Positions 46,602-59,352 of a DNA stretch of 64,000 nucleotides are shown here, one piece after another. A program made the position numbers and the translations under genes. The notes under the pieces are model-generated. The model made no database searches. It worked only from the letters and a program-made list of their open reading frames with translations, and had not been told where the DNA came from. Position 1 is the stretch's first letter. The number at the start of each line of letters is the position of its first letter. The stretch lies in NCBI GenBank assembly GCA_030407085.1, contig CM059584.1, positions 103,291,001 through 103,355,000 on the forward strand, given 5' to 3'. This DNA comes from Trichopria drosophilae (lineage: Eukaryota > Arthropoda > Insecta > Hymenoptera > Diapriidae).

Positions 46602-47617
46602 TGTCTTCGATTTATCCACAACTGGTATTTCAACCATTGATCAGCAAAATCCGAATTTGCACTTGTTCCCTATTGTTCAATTAATTCAAATGTAAATATC
46701 GTTTCTTAGTCTTTTATATGAGGGATTACTGCTGAAAAGGACTTGCTGCCGAAAAGTTGCAAAGAAAATATTTTAGACAGATAGTTTTAGAAACTGTCGA
46801 TTTAATGGCTGTCGGATTTTGAATGTGTCGTGTTCTTGGTAGTTGGCCATTTGATTTTCGGGATTTCACTGCCGGAGTCTTTATTTGCTGACTTTTCCAC
46901 CAACATAGGAAAATCAGTGATCATTATACTCTTATTTACAGTGTTCTGTTTTGTTATATTCTATACCGAATAATTTCTACCAAATCTTCTTTAAAAAAAA
47001 ACAATATTATTTAAGTATTTCACGTACCCAGTTCCCAATTGCCCCTTCTTATTTATTGCCGAAATTACATTCAAGAAATCCTTAAAATTGATCTGAAATT
47101 ATTTCAATCAAAAGCATTCGAAAAGTCTAACGAATTCTACAAAATTACGTATTAGAAAAATGTCCGAAATCACTTAACGCGAAACGTGCTCCAAATTAAC
47201 ACGCGTTTTGTCAAACTCTATTTACGTTTGCTCGTGAAATGTCTTCCGGTTAGAAAAGCCTAACGTTTTGACCGGACTGCAGCTCGGGGAAGCCGAAAAT
47301 CAATAGCTGCTCACTTTTCATTGGATATCAGATATTTTAATTCAAACATTTTTCCAGAAATGTTCGTTTTCCAAATGTCGAACCTTGCACCCATCACATA
47401 AGTGTCTCGCGTTGTGTCAAATTTGGTGAACTTGATCTAAGAAGATTGTTTTTCGAAAGTCGCACATAACCTGAAACCCAGATCAAGTTCCGAAAATTGA
47501 CTCTTATAATCATGTATTTAAATTTATCCATGTGTTTGAAGATCGCAACCTAAGATGTACGATTCACAATTTTTATTTTCTTTCACACGTAACAATATAC
47601 ATAAATAGTACGTTCTG
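46602..47617. other. No gene seen
   Basis: An eroded unit array may occupy 46720-46900. Otherwise nothing recognised. Confidence 0.4.
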
Positions 47618-47830
47618 TACTAAGGGCGCAATTATCGATCTTCGACGATTGTGGAGTTTGTCGCCCGAACGAAGTGAGGGTAACAATCAAACTCGTCGGA
47701 GATCGATATTTCGCTCGTGACCAATGATGTATTTTTTTATACGATTGTCGTAGGACTCGATAATTCGCGACCGAAGGTTTTGCCTTAGGCCGAGAAATCG
47801 AGTTTTACGGCCGGAGGGTCAAAAATATGC
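47618..47830 (+). mobile_element. Element of the 'GCGCAAAATCGAG' family, third copy
   Basis: GGGCGCAATTATCGATCTTC, GAACGAAGTGAGGG, GATGTATTTTTTTATACGAT, GACTCGATAATTCGCGACCG and GAGAAATCGAGTTTTACGGC occur in the order seen, inverted, at 10214-10011. No coding capacity. It is CpG-rich compared with its flanks. Confidence 0.65.
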
Positions 47831-48049
47831 CTTAAATGTATTCATAATTTTGTAAATACAAAATACCTGACTATGGCTGAGATTTCTGGGCTAAAAATTG
47901 AAATAGTTCCAATCGTTAGTTCAACTGCTCTTGCTAATTTATACCAATGTAAAAATTCATTTGTTCTTTAGTTCCATTTCAGTTCACCAAATTAAAGCTA
48001 CGCGTGCATTTGAAATGTATATATATTTGTTATTTTTCGATGGCTGGAT

Positions 48050-48500
48050 AAGTCGAGATGAAAGTTTTCATTCCCGATGAGGCTGGAAGAAGCCTCTTAA
48101 AGGGCCACGTGTTTTAAAGTTTTTCGAACATGAAACGCCGCGTGTCCGAATGAAAAGTACGCGAACCGGAAATGTACGCTTCAATCTCCGCTTCGCCAAA
48201 GAGAGATAGCCGGATTTAATTTTATTTATCCGACATTCTGCACGTACCTTGCCCCGAGGTAGAACTTGTCGACGATACGAAATTCGAACTTACGCGATGG
48301 CAAAAGGGGGTGGCCATCCCTACGAGCGCGGGGGTGTGTTTCGCCTAATATTTGTACAAGCAATGATAAATCCGAGAACTTCAACTTGGCAAACAATTCC
48401 CCGAGTTACTCCGGAGCATCATCGTATACGAGGATATGCACGAGGAAAATATAAAAGTTGGCAGGCGAATTCAATCCGATTTTTACTTCACTGCAATTTG
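48050..48500. other. GC-normal, repeat-free island
   Basis: CpG-containing unique sequence with a 90-codon plus-strand frame (48249-48521) that shows no domain and overlaps another frame. Possibly conserved non-coding. Confidence 0.35.
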
Positions 48501-50244
48501 GATGTCAACGGCAATGTATGAAAATAGCAAACTTACATTCTAAATGCCTAGACGCAGAACAGAAATGATTTCGTAAAGTAAGACATGAATCATTTTCATG
48601 GCGAACTTCTCTACATTTTGTTAATAAAAGTAAAATAAAAATAGGTATGTTTATAGTTACATATTTTTTGTTTGCATTGTTTACATTCGGGACGGTTGAA
48701 GAATACTCGTATTTCAAATGAAACGACCAAACATTGAAACAGTTCAATTTATTTTACCATTTTTTTGTGTATTTTGTAATACATGTTACATTGAAACATG
48801 AAAACATAATTGAATTAAATAATTCGATTAATGATAGATTATCTACTACTAATAACTACTCTATTTTATAAAAGATATATTAAATAAACTAAAATATTCT
48901 GATTAATTTTGATTCTCCTACCACATCAAATTGAAAACTGTTTCGCAAATTCTTCGAAATTCCGACCATTTTATCAACCTGGTCGATATCACGAAAAAAT
49001 TACGAACAAAATCAATGGTGATCGATTTCAAAACTGGCTGAGTAGTCGTGGAATGACCTACATATTTATTGAACTACAAAATATAGTATTTAATTACTAC
49101 TTTAAGATAGATTCTGCATATGAACATTTTATCTTTTTAATATTATTGGATTTGTAAAACTGGCAAAAATAGCCAATTTCTCTCTCCAATTAGCAGCCTT
49201 CTTGTTCACATTGATGGAAATTCCATGACGTACGGCAGATGATGTTGAAGTATGACGTATGTAATATGCGTCAAAAATATCTGTGTTTACGAAGCATCTT
49301 TAAGAGCTCTATTTTTTATCCAGCGTCTACATGTTTGAGCTGAAACAGATTTATGAGGGGTTTACTATGAAATAAATACAATCAGAACCACGCAATAATT
49401 CAGTTCTAAGTAAGAATCTGAAGTTTTTTAATATCGGGTTCATATTTTGATCATTTTTAGAGTAAGGGATATATTAAATTAGACGTTAGTAATTCAATAT
49501 TGATGTCGTAATTCTTTAAGATATTGTTAATGCGATGAGTCCAGTTTTTTTTTAATAAACCTAACGTTAATAATTTCATTGTTAATTTTTGGAATGATAT
49601 TTTACTATCAGTATGGTGATTAAAGTATTCTAGAATAATTTGAGAATTCCTGTTTTCATCATAATTTGGATTACGAAGTTTCAATTTAACAGAGCCTTGA
49701 AATGTTTTTTTTACAGTACATTTTGTCTCATTTCTGATCCTAAAATAAAGGAAATTACTGTGCTGCACTTAACAAACGCGCGACAACAGGGGCACTTCTT
49801 CAGTGTGAAATGTCAATATCTGATGACAATAAATTTCAAATGTATCCTCAATTCTTTTAGAGGTATTTGAAAACTTCCACGTTAACGATAATAACAATAT
49901 TGAAATGACAGCATCCAGAACTTTTTTTCTTCATAATGTACGAAAAGTATCCCTGCATAAATTGCATAGAATACATGATTTAATTGTCATATCGCACAGT
50001 GCTCAGGTATGTGCTTTTCGAATACCTACAGTCGTTCTTCTAGTTCTTAAATTAAAAAGGGTTTTTGCCACAACTTTAAATTGAAAAATCTGGCAACGAA
50101 TTGGTAATCACACGGAGAGAAATTTTAAGTATATGTTACTGCTTTTTGGGAAGTAGTATTTTTACCCCATAGATTCTGATGGATTGGATATGGCGGTTAA
50201 AATTCGAAATCGTTAAAAAGAAAATTGGTAGGATCAGATACAAT
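48501..50244. other. No recognised gene
   Basis: A 103-codon minus-strand frame (49768-49457) has somewhat protein-like content (GLLKKNWTHRINNILKNYD) and may be a retroelement remnant, but I cannot assign it. A lone CACGGAGAGAAATTTTAAG at about 50112 resembles the end of the 54636-55354 element, without a partner. Confidence 0.3.
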
Positions 50245-50336
50245 TTTTTTTTTATATTATTTTACGTCGACTTTTGTGAACCCACATGGGATTAAATCGA
50301 GACGGGACCTACAGTTTATGAAAGTGGAATCCGAAT
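50245..50336 (-). mobile_element. SINE body, truncated second copy
   Basis: A run of ten T (the poly-A tail on the minus strand) followed by TATATTATTTTACGTCGACT and GACGGGACCTACAGTTTATG matches the body of the SINE at 1376-1549 in the same orientation. The tRNA-derived head is missing; the match stops at GGAATCCGAATG. This is a 5'-truncated retroposon. Confidence 0.8.
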
Positions 50337-50344
50337 GTTTGTGA

Positions 50345-50445
50345 TACTTATCATGATTGGCTAATAGTCTAGGCGGGCAACCAATCGGCGTCGGGTGGAA
50401 TGCTTGTGTGGAAAGAGGGTAGTGCTTTGCGCATGCGCAAATTGT
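50345..50445. promoter_or_regulatory. CCAAT boxes and NRF-1-like palindrome
   Basis: ATTGG (in CATGATTGGCTA, about 50353-50364), CCAAT (in CAACCAATCGG, about 50378-50388) and the perfect 14 bp palindrome TTGCGCATGCGCAA (about 50427-50440) lie within 100 bp. The palindrome contains the NRF-1 consensus GCGCATGCGC, which in insects is bound by the homologue Ewg (known). No adjacent exon was recognised. It may be a promoter, an enhancer or coincidence. Confidence 0.3.
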
Positions 50446-51329
50446 TCAATAAGGCAAAACTCATATGTAAGTTACAATCGTCATCTGATTGGAGGACACA
50501 AATAGCACTCTCATGGAGATCAAATGTGCGCTTTAGTCTCATTTATGAGTGTCATTATGCACCCTATATGAACTCGCGTTGCTATCTGTGATTGTACGCT
50601 AATTATTTAGACAGACAAAGAAAATTTAGACATATTTCATGTATATCATTTATCATTATATGTAATGCCTTACAACATATTGACATTCATATAATACTTA
50701 CACAGTAACCGTCCTTAAATGTACATAATTCTACCACTTATGATATCAGAAGCAATCATCTATGAATAATTACAGACTGTTTTATTTCGCTGCGTAATTT
50801 AAACCATCTTGAATTCAAGATATAGAATCATAACCAAAAATTCGACGTGAAATTTTCGACTGAAACGTTGAATGCAGCAAACAAGAAAAATTAAGCGTGC
50901 CTCCTTTCGCGCATATTAAAGTTTCTTTTGCTAGACAAGTTAGAACGGTAAGCTCATAAAACGCATCCTTTGCTGCAGAAACGAGCCGTCGCACTTGCAG
51001 CCGTTCCACGTCTTCTCGCTCACCTTTGTTTTATATTATACATAAGGTACGGTACAAAGTACCTGCAGACTTTTGCCAGGCATATGAATCATTCACCTAC
51101 ATCGATTCAAGATTTACTTTTAAAAATGAAACAAATAATGGTACAGGCGGGATAAATGCGACGATCGTGTTATAAATAGAATATTCATTCGATAATGAAT
51201 CTCCTGCAACGTACATGCAACTTGTACTAACACCAATTTCGAAATCGTCAAGAAAATTGAAAATTACAGATTTTCATAAGATATCGAAGCAAGTAAGAAG
51301 CAATTTAATTTTTTTTTTGTTATTTACTC

Positions 51330-51530
51330 TCTACCTTCCACCTCGATTGAGGTGTCCCATACGCTCTCAAGGAGCTTGTCCGGGTACAGATGAGTACAAT
51401 TGTGAGAATTGCAGGTCGTCTTAGATGATGCCATACTCACATTTGTCGAGAATGTAGGCAACTGCAGAAACCCACATTAAGTACAGCATCGGCCATGGCT
51501 CGATTCCCGCGAGAAGACAATACTCCAAAC
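51330..51530. other. GC-normal patch without recognised function
   Basis: Unique sequence of higher GC between AT-rich flanks, with short frames on both strands and no recognisable domain. Confidence 0.3.
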
Positions 51531-51650
51531 AGATATTAGCAAACAATTTAAACATGCATTTCCATGCCTAACAATTAATAACTAATAATTTCACAAGCCA
51601 AGAAAATTATTAGTAAACTTGAGAGTCTATTTAAAGTTCTTAAAATTATG
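51531..51650 (+). repeat. Diverged direct repeat, copy 1
   Basis: AATTTAAACATGCATTTCC, GCCTAACAATTA and ACTAATAATTTCACAAGCCA recur in the same order at 52500-52680 (AATTTAAAAATGCAATTTTC, GCCTAACAATTG, GCTAATAACTTCACCAAGCC), where extra sequence of about 80 bp separates the halves. Confidence 0.5.
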
Positions 51651-52499
51651 AGTTATAATTTCAAACAACCGTCAGGCCACTTGAACAAAATCCTTTCAAA
51701 TCTGACATTGAAATAAATGCCGTCTCGTTTTCAGCATTTAAGAAAGTTGGTATGTTTAAGAACAAACAAACAGGTTTGAATGAAAAATTCATTAATTGTA
51801 ATACCTATAATGGATTTCTTGTGGTAATGAAAAAAATAAAAAATATTTTAGACCTGTTAAAATGGTGTGTATTGTGAAAGAAACACATGTTTCTGTAAGC
51901 TCATATTTCTAGTATTTCTGTGCATCCTGTGGAGAGAATTCACAAACAAGTTTTCCACAAATTAATGTTCATACGACCAAATATATAATAAATCTTCTGG
52001 AGAAGAAATTTGCACACATCATGTAAGAGCAATTTTTAAAATTATGCAAATGTAATTTTCGAAGTTGCAACATATTCGCAGTTTCGATTTTTTTTTAATT
52101 CAGATGAATCGATTTTATATGTATTCTAGGAAGCTGTATCAAAGACCCTGGTACAACGAACATCAAATGCCAGGTCCAGAATAAAAATTTGGACCATATG
52201 CTATGGCTGGAGTTTAGCCGGGTTACCCTACTTAAACTTGAACTAGCTGTTTAGCAAAAAGTAGGTCTTGTTGACTCTTCAGATGATCTTTCGTCTTTTT
52301 TTTAACACACATAATTTATGTATACAAAAGATAGATAATCTGTCAAACGCGAGATAATCATTGCACTTGGGTTTGTATATTTACTCCACTGACGTGCTAA
52401 AATGACTGTGGTGTTTCATTTAATTTGTTCGCAATCTGTATGGTTAGTGCACTGCTTGTGGAAGTTTACTTTCAAAAAATGATTTATGTGCAAAGATTT

Positions 52500-52680
52500 G
52501 TAAATATTTACTACAAATATTAGTAAATAATTTAAAAATGCAATTTTCCGCCTAACAATTGGAGGCAGTTTTAATTGCTTAAATTTTCTTCTTAATTTAT
52601 TAAGATTTGCTTTTGGCTTCACTACTAGCTAATAACTTCACCAAGCCAATAAAATAATGTTTTTTTTTCATTTGAAAGTA
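52500..52680 (+). repeat. Diverged direct repeat, copy 2
   Basis: Partner of 51531-51650, about 1 kb away, with an additional ~80 bp segment in the middle. Confidence 0.5.
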
Positions 52681-54635
52681 GGCGTTCTGAACCTCTAATA
52701 AAAGGATTAAAAATGCTGTATGTATATCTAGCATTTAAAAAATTGTATCAAATCTATATTCTGAATCAAATAGTACTTTGTCGGTAAAAATCGCCCATAG
52801 CAAATACAAGAGCTTTATACTTATAAAATGACGAATCTTTTATTACTTAATGCTGGTAGTTAATGTCTGAAAATTGTTATACGTTTATTCATAGAAAATA
52901 CCAAATTATATTATTAATTCAGATTTTAACATGAAAGTAATATTATACGAGATAAAAAACATGTTTAATATATAATTAAATTTGATTAATTGAAATACTG
53001 ATGTTTTGTGCACCTTTGTACAAATATCGTATAAAAGATATATTGTAAAATACTCTATAGGGTACCCTATGGTAACGCGATACCAACAACATTTCTTGTC
53101 GCGAAGAGTGACAAATTTGAGGAAGAGCTTTGCTTTCGCGTTAAAAAAATGCAAATCGTTACACATTCAATAATAAATTTACGTCGTTGATCTGGGCTGT
53201 TTTCATTTTGCACTCGGAAAGGCGCAAAACCTCATTTGCGACCATGAAACGGAGCGCAAAATCGTATTTTGCGGCCCGCAATAAAAATTAATTATTAGTC
53301 ATATTAACATTTTAATCGGGTTTGTTTCAATTGATTTTATAAATGCATAATCAACGATTACAAATTTAAAACGAAAAGTTTAGAAGTTTCGTTTCATTAC
53401 CCAGAAACAGCAGTAACCTTAACTACAAAAAGTATAAGTAAGAAGCAAGTTACAATATTAAATTAAATTATGAAAGTTTTTGTTTAATTAACAAATTATT
53501 GTTAAGTTGCAATATTGTTTAATTCATTTGAAAATATTAAATTCTAAGAAACTCTCATAAAATTTTCATGATATTTGAAAAGTGGCCGATTAATTGATTT
53601 TTTAATTAAGAGTACTTAAAATATTTAGATATCCGTAAAAACTATCAAAATTGAAATGTTGAAAAATTCTTTAAGGCTATGATTATGATTGATACAGGCG
53701 TTCATTTGATCATTGTATCATAAAAATCGAAGGCCTAGAGGTTTTTTGGGATGTTTAGTTGACTTATTTTGACTTGGATTTGAACCTTAAATTTAGTTTT
53801 TTCATATAAAAAAAATTAAGTCGACTTAATAATAACAGATGTTAAGTGAGTCCGATGAAATTCACGACAACAAGAAATATATGAAATGCGTGTCATCGAA
53901 ACACATGCGATGCTAATATTCTGAAATAATTACTATAGGGAAGCTTAGTAGCCATCTTAATTACAGCGAAGTTTGATACGTGTCTTATCTTCTGTACAAT
54001 GTTGGCAGCGTTAATCGTATACTTTTAATGCATTTATTTCACATTTTTGTGTTAAAGATTTAAATAGCTAACATGAATATTGTATCCAAATATCTTTTTG
54101 TGCAGTGTGCTGATACAACATAAATAAATCCTATTAATCTTTGATAAAATTCTTTCGTATTTTTCAAGCTTGTTACATTCATTCTTGAACACATTTTATC
54201 TTTCTCAGGCTATGTCTCTTTTTAATATTTCTTTTAAATGGAAAAATATAAAATCAATGACTTGGATGAAAATGTGCAAATAAGTGTTGAATGAAACTAT
54301 GTTAGAAACTCGAGAATGAAAGTTATATATAACATTTATGGTCACTGTTTTAGTCACATAATCTACCGTTTACTGTAATTTTATGAATAAGAATCTATGA
54401 ATCAAATAAAGGAGGAAAGGGATATATAAGTTTGTTAATAGTTCGTTCATGTATTTGGATTGCGCGATATTAACATTGTAAAACTGAATGTAAATATCTA
54501 TTTCATTCGCCTATTTTCAACAAACAATTTCTGGAAGGTAGTTACAAATTAGGTCAAAAATGTTAAATTTATCATTTACTTAAACTTTTTAAAATGTCAT
54601 CGATAAACAATCGATATTTTACTTATCATTCGGTA
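52681..54635. other. No gene seen
   Basis: AT-rich. A CpG-containing piece at 53190-53285 (GGCGCAAAACCTCATTTGCG, GAGCGCAAAATCGTATTTTG) may be a distant relative of the 'GCGCAAAATCGAG' family. Confidence 0.4.
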
Positions 54636-55354
54636 CACGGAGAGAAGAAAAATGAAATATTTACTTATAATGCGGGACTTTTTACTAAACGACCGAGTAA
54701 AAATAGAACACGTAAGGGTATTTGGCACTTTTTGCCAATGCAAATATAGATTATTTGTCGAATGATAAGTATATATTACTCTCCCCCATAGGAAATTTTC
54801 TCCAAAAGCATAATAAATAATACCTTCATAATTGTAAGATTTACTCGGACGTTTGGTAATTTTGCCAGATATTCAGCCAATAAGACTTTGCATAACTGTA
54901 TAATTTATCCGAAAGTTTGGTAATTTTAAAACAAAATTCAAAGATAATATTAATGCAAAAATAGAAATGAATCGTTCACGCCCAAGGGATTGGATAAGAA
55001 GAAGTTTTCCTTCTTGTTGTATACATTTCGTTTAGTTTATTGTACTAATTCATGAAGAGGACGTAACTTCTACATTTCGACGAATATAAAACTTGCTTCC
55101 TATTAAGATTAAATTATACAGTAATTTTATACTGTATTTCCAATTTATTAGGATTTATTTACTTTTTCGGCTGGGTAAAATTTCCAAACACTTTACTTTC
55201 CGATGTAAAGTAAATATTACCATGCAGAAATATAAGTTATGTTGACTTTACTGTAATAGTTTTTAAAAAATCCGAAAAAAGTTCCGAGAATTACCAAACG
55301 TTTAGTCAATTTTTCTTTTTATTTTGTACAATATCCATTTCTCTTTTCTCCGTG
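54636..55354. mobile_element. 719 bp TA-flanked non-autonomous TIR element
   Basis: The ends CACGGAGAGAAGAAAAATGA and, complemented, CACGGAGAAAAGAGAAATGG are inverted repeats with TA on both sides (54634-54635 and 55355-55356). Inside, GTTTGGTAATTTT occurs at about 54852 and 54914 and its complement ATTACCAAACGTTTAG near 55290, so the interior also carries mirrored motifs. No transposase frame. The Tc1/mariner superfamily is likely from the TA flank. Confidence 0.75.
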
Positions 55355-55449
55355 TAACAATCCAAAGAGACTGGATTTCATTTTAAACCAACAATACGTA
55401 TCTATTACATTGATATTATACACCAACTATTTATATGCATGATATTACT

Positions 55450-56110
55450 AAGGCCTCAAAAATTGAACTGTTTACGAGGAATGATTTGCGCCATTCCCAA
55501 TCCCCAAAATTACAATGATACTTCTGCACGCAAAATATGGAATATCCTATTACGGGATGTGTGCTCATTATCCGCAAATTCGTTAAACAATAATACAAGC
55601 GTTGCAGGGGAGGCATAAATTAATTAATCGCGATTTCCTTTCCCAATTTCGTTTCTGGCACTAATAAAAATGAGTTGCTGCGGAATATCGCCTCCCCCGC
55701 ATAATGCGGCTTCGTGGCTCGTAAAACCGCGACGCTGGGGAATTCACCATATATTAAAGGTATAGGATGGGGTTGTTAAATTTTCCAGGCTAATTTCAAA
55801 ATGTTTGACGATAAATAAATTTGCCGCATAGTCGGTACACCTTGGCTAGACGTCAAACTCTACGAGAAGGTCTGAATAAAGTTTTAGTGACGAAAACCGC
55901 CAAGACGTGCTCGTCTCTTTTCCTCGTGATGTTAATGAATTGCTCTCGAAAGCTCGGCACGAGTTTCATCTCGGGAACTTGTGTAATTTTCGTGTAAATG
56001 AACAAAAAAGCGTAATGTGTCACTAATTCGTGGGAATTAACTGGTTTTTTAACGCTCCGAGAACTTTTCTCACCCGCCTTTCAATTTAAACGCTCGAGTT
56101 GTACTACTTT
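55450..56110. other. GC-normal, repeat-free island
   Basis: Unique sequence of higher GC than its surroundings, with short meaningless frames. Similar in character to the islands at 2.1, 8.0, 48.0 and 60.5 kb. Confidence 0.35.
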
Positions 56111-57593
56111 GAATAATGTTTAAAATCTGGTTTTTAGAAAATATTAATTATGGTCCAAATGCTATTAGATAACCTGGTAATAAAATCTAGAGAAAACTGC
56201 ACTTTATATAGTTGTCAGTTTCAATTTTATGGTAATGTACGAACGTTTCTCGTTAAATGTTACTTGTTACCATTTTTCATTACTATAAAGTATGCAGCAT
56301 AAACTATTCTGTACATTTAAATTTAAACTGTGGCATTATTATGCAACAAATTGTGTCCTGGGATTATTATCCGTCACGGCAAAAGTTAGCAGACTGTTAA
56401 GACAACTTTTCGACTCTTGCATTTGCGGGCAAAGCTCGACTAGCTCGAGTGTCCGCGATGCAACATGAAATGTGCACCTTGTTCATTTAAGTTTAACATA
56501 TCTATCCTGTTCCCTTACGGGTGTTGAGCCAGCCACGTGGTCACGGCGCACTGTGTTCCGGTTAGTTTTTGCTGGTCAAGCTCTCCGGTCCCTGGTAAAA
56601 AGTTCGATAAAAAGTGCAATTTATGAGGAAGCCGCAAAGTTACCATTTTACCCGCACGCGCTCTTCTGTTCATGTGCTCTTCTTTCGTCTGAAAAGAAAG
56701 GAGTCGTTCTCATTGTTGATTAATTATAATTGTCTTTTCGATGGTAAATTAGTATTGTTACTTAGTTTTGACACGTGATTAAAATATTTTAAAAGTTTAC
56801 TCTTTGTATTCCATTATAGCATAAATGTATTCCATTATAGCATAAATGTATCGTCGATTAATACGATTAATAGTGATAGTGAACTATATAAATTAATTGT
56901 TATCAATTACCATCGCAATGAAACATAATTTCATATTTTAACGAACCCAGTCTTCAAACAATCAGGAAGGTGCTTCTGCCATATTTTGCTGTAACTTAAG
57001 ACGTTTAATTTGACGCAAGAAAAACAGATTTTCCTAAAAATCACATGTTACAATGTTTATGAATATAAATATATTAGGGTGTTAGTGATGTTAAAAATTC
57101 GTCATAAACATAAGAAAAAATCGTTTTTCTATGCCATAATTATTTATAATTGGACTTATTAAGGCCTGAAATGAGATTTTCTTAACTGATGATAAGGAAA
57201 ATAGATCTGACTTATACAATTTGATACTCTTCCTGAAGTTATTGTTCTAATAATTTTGAGCATATATTTACTATGTTAAGGCCTTGTTTCAAGGTGGAGT
57301 GAAAAGGGCGGATCCTTATTATTTCATTTCTATAACTTGACCCATAACCACCACACTGTAATGTTGGCACACGAACCGAAATACATATACAACCTCTTTT
57401 GTAATGAATTGCGTGATATACACTTTTTGTTGAAACGCTTTTTCGTCAGGTTTATGTTCTCTTTTCTACCACCGTTTCTTACGTTAAATGCAATAGCCTC
57501 GTCAGCAATATACATTCTAAATCAAGATTTAGTGATGTTCTGCATACAGCTTCGAACTTCTATAATACCCAAGCAGCATAGCAAAGGATCCTA
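56111..57593. other. No recognised gene
   Basis: Contains a two-copy 22 bp tandem repeat (TGTATTCCATTATAGCATAA, about 56805-56850). The piece 56400-56700 is GC-richer. Two overlapping frames at 57330-57735 have no recognisable content, and one of them crosses the border of the next element. Confidence 0.4.
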
Positions 57594-58137
57594 CACTACC
57601 GTGCAAAAGTCTTTGGACTCCAGATTATTTAAGGTTTTTGTCGCCATATTCTTTTCTGAACGAATGAATATTTCCCAAAAATACAGTTTTGAACTTGTTT
57701 ATTATAGAAGACACACATTCAACACCAATATATAGCAATTGCATGGGACACGGAGTAAATTACATCAAACTTTCTTTTCATCGAAAAACCCACCTTTCGC
57801 TTTCAGTACGGCAGATTTTAGTACATCTGAACCACAGGAACAGTAGAAATGTTTCTTGACACATTCACAATAAACAAACGACGATCAACGTTAGCTTTAA
57901 ATATATTTTGTATCAATATTGTCATACTCAGTAAACCCAACCTTTGAGACATACAAGTCTAAAACGACATTTAATATAGCGCATTGTTACTGCTGTAGTC
58001 AAAACATATTCAGATTATTTCAAAAGCTGCTATCACCTACTTCAGTTAATATTCAGAGCTTTAAATCAAATATTTCTTACGTTTTTTGCTTATTATATAC
58101 GAGAAATTAAGTGTCCAAAGACTTTTACACGGTAGTG
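57594..58137. mobile_element. 544 bp non-autonomous Tc1-like element
   Basis: The ends CACTACCGTGCAAAAGTCTT and, complemented, CACTACCGTGTAAAAGTCTT match for about 28 bp (continuing TGGAC). TA flanks both ends (57592-57593 and 58138-58139). No intact transposase. It is probably an internal-deletion derivative of a larger Tc1-like element. The near-identical ends suggest moderate age at most. Confidence 0.85.
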
Positions 58138-58421
58138 TATGTCAAACCACAGTCAATGTACTTTGATAAAAAATAACCAACATAAATTATGTCGTATAAG
58201 AGAAAATGCCTGTTAGGTATTTTTCATGGACTATTGTAACAAAATTATGACCTTAAAAATATTCTCATAGTCAACATGTAATTTTGGTGTATTTGTTAGT
58301 ATATGTTTCCAAAAAGTGGACTCATCAACAGTCTTGAAAGCCAAACGGTTGTAGGAAAAATTAAGTTCTCGATGATAGTGAAAGTCTTCCTTGAATTCCC
58401 TAAAATTAGTGGATTTTGACA

Positions 58422-59152
58422 CACTGAGAAAAAATTCATAATTAACTTGACTATATCACATAGTTGTAAAAATATAGTTGAAATTACTATGAAACATAGT
58501 TAAATTTACCACTTTCATAGTCGATTTTATTATAATTTTGTTACACCATCTCCTCATAATTAAAAAAATCAACTATGTAGAATGACTTAAATAAATATGA
58601 CAAAGATGGTTAAAATAACTATAATCTAATGTAGTCCTCATTTCACACTATGTCTCGTAGTAAATCTTAATATTTACTATTATTTATAGTTAAAGTTGGT
58701 ATTTACTATAAATCCATAGTAAAGTCTGCCGTACCCGTGCGTCTTGATGCCGCCAGGTGGCGACGCGGCGTTCGGAGCTTTTTTTCTTCGAGCCCGTGAC
58801 TCCCGTTATCGAAGTGGATTTTCATTTGTTATAAGAAGGACCGTCGGGCATCCAGATATGATAATACATAATGCATGTCGTATACGCACGTGTATCTATA
58901 TACTAGTTAAACGGCATTGAAATTTGTGTGTATAATGACATTGCATAGTACATTTTTTAATTGACTAGAATGTGACATTCACAAACTTAGCGTGAATTTT
59001 TATTTTCCTTGTTATCTTAAACAAAAAACGAAGGGAGAAAAGTGGACTTTTCATATGCTATGATATATATAGTTTACAAATATTTTTAAAAATTAAATAT
59101 TGTCTTCTTTCCATATTATTTGTGACAACTTCTTATACAATTTCTCTCAGTG
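58422..59152. mobile_element. 731 bp TIR element rich in CATAGT motifs
   Basis: The ends CACTGAGAAAAAATTCATAA and, complemented, CACTGAGAGAAATTGTATAA are inverted repeats. The left third carries many short ACTATG/CATAGT half-sites (for example TACTATGAAACATAGTTAAA). The middle (58720-58900) is GC-richer and unlike the rest, perhaps captured or pre-existing DNA. No coding frame. No clear target duplication. Confidence 0.55.
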
Positions 59153-59155
59153 AAG

Positions 59156-59352
59156 GTAGTAATTTTCTGAAATGACTATTTCAAAATAGTTGAGTCTATT
59201 TGTCGATTATGATAAGTAGCATTTTAAATCATGAAACCGTTAAATTTTACTATTTCAGAATAGTTATTTTAACTATTACCATGCCTAGTCCTCATTTCAC
59301 ACTAAGATTCATAGTAAAAAAATGGTGATTTCAACTCCTTTTTTTTAGAGTG
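59156..59352 (+). repeat. Second segment related to the CATAGT element
   Basis: TTTCAGAATAGTTATTTTAACT followed by TAGTCCTCATTTCACACTA and TTCATAGTAAAA repeats, in the same orientation, the interior of the neighbouring element (58610-58670, TAGTCCTCATTTCACACTA exact over 19 bp). It directly abuts the right end of that element and looks like a partial tandem copy or older remnant. Confidence 0.55.

Noticed and set aside
49457..49768. 103-codon minus-strand frame with protein-like stretch
   Set aside because: Composition is suggestive of a retroelement fragment, but no motif could be assigned, so I do not call it a gene.
56472..56723. Frame containing GVEPATWSRRTVF
   Set aside because: Resembles a frequent mistranslation-type string, but there is no tRNA or gene context, and the frame is short.
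57337..57735. 132-codon plus-strand frame
   Set aside because: It crosses the left border of the TA-flanked element at 57594, so it cannot be one ancestral gene, and no domain is seen.
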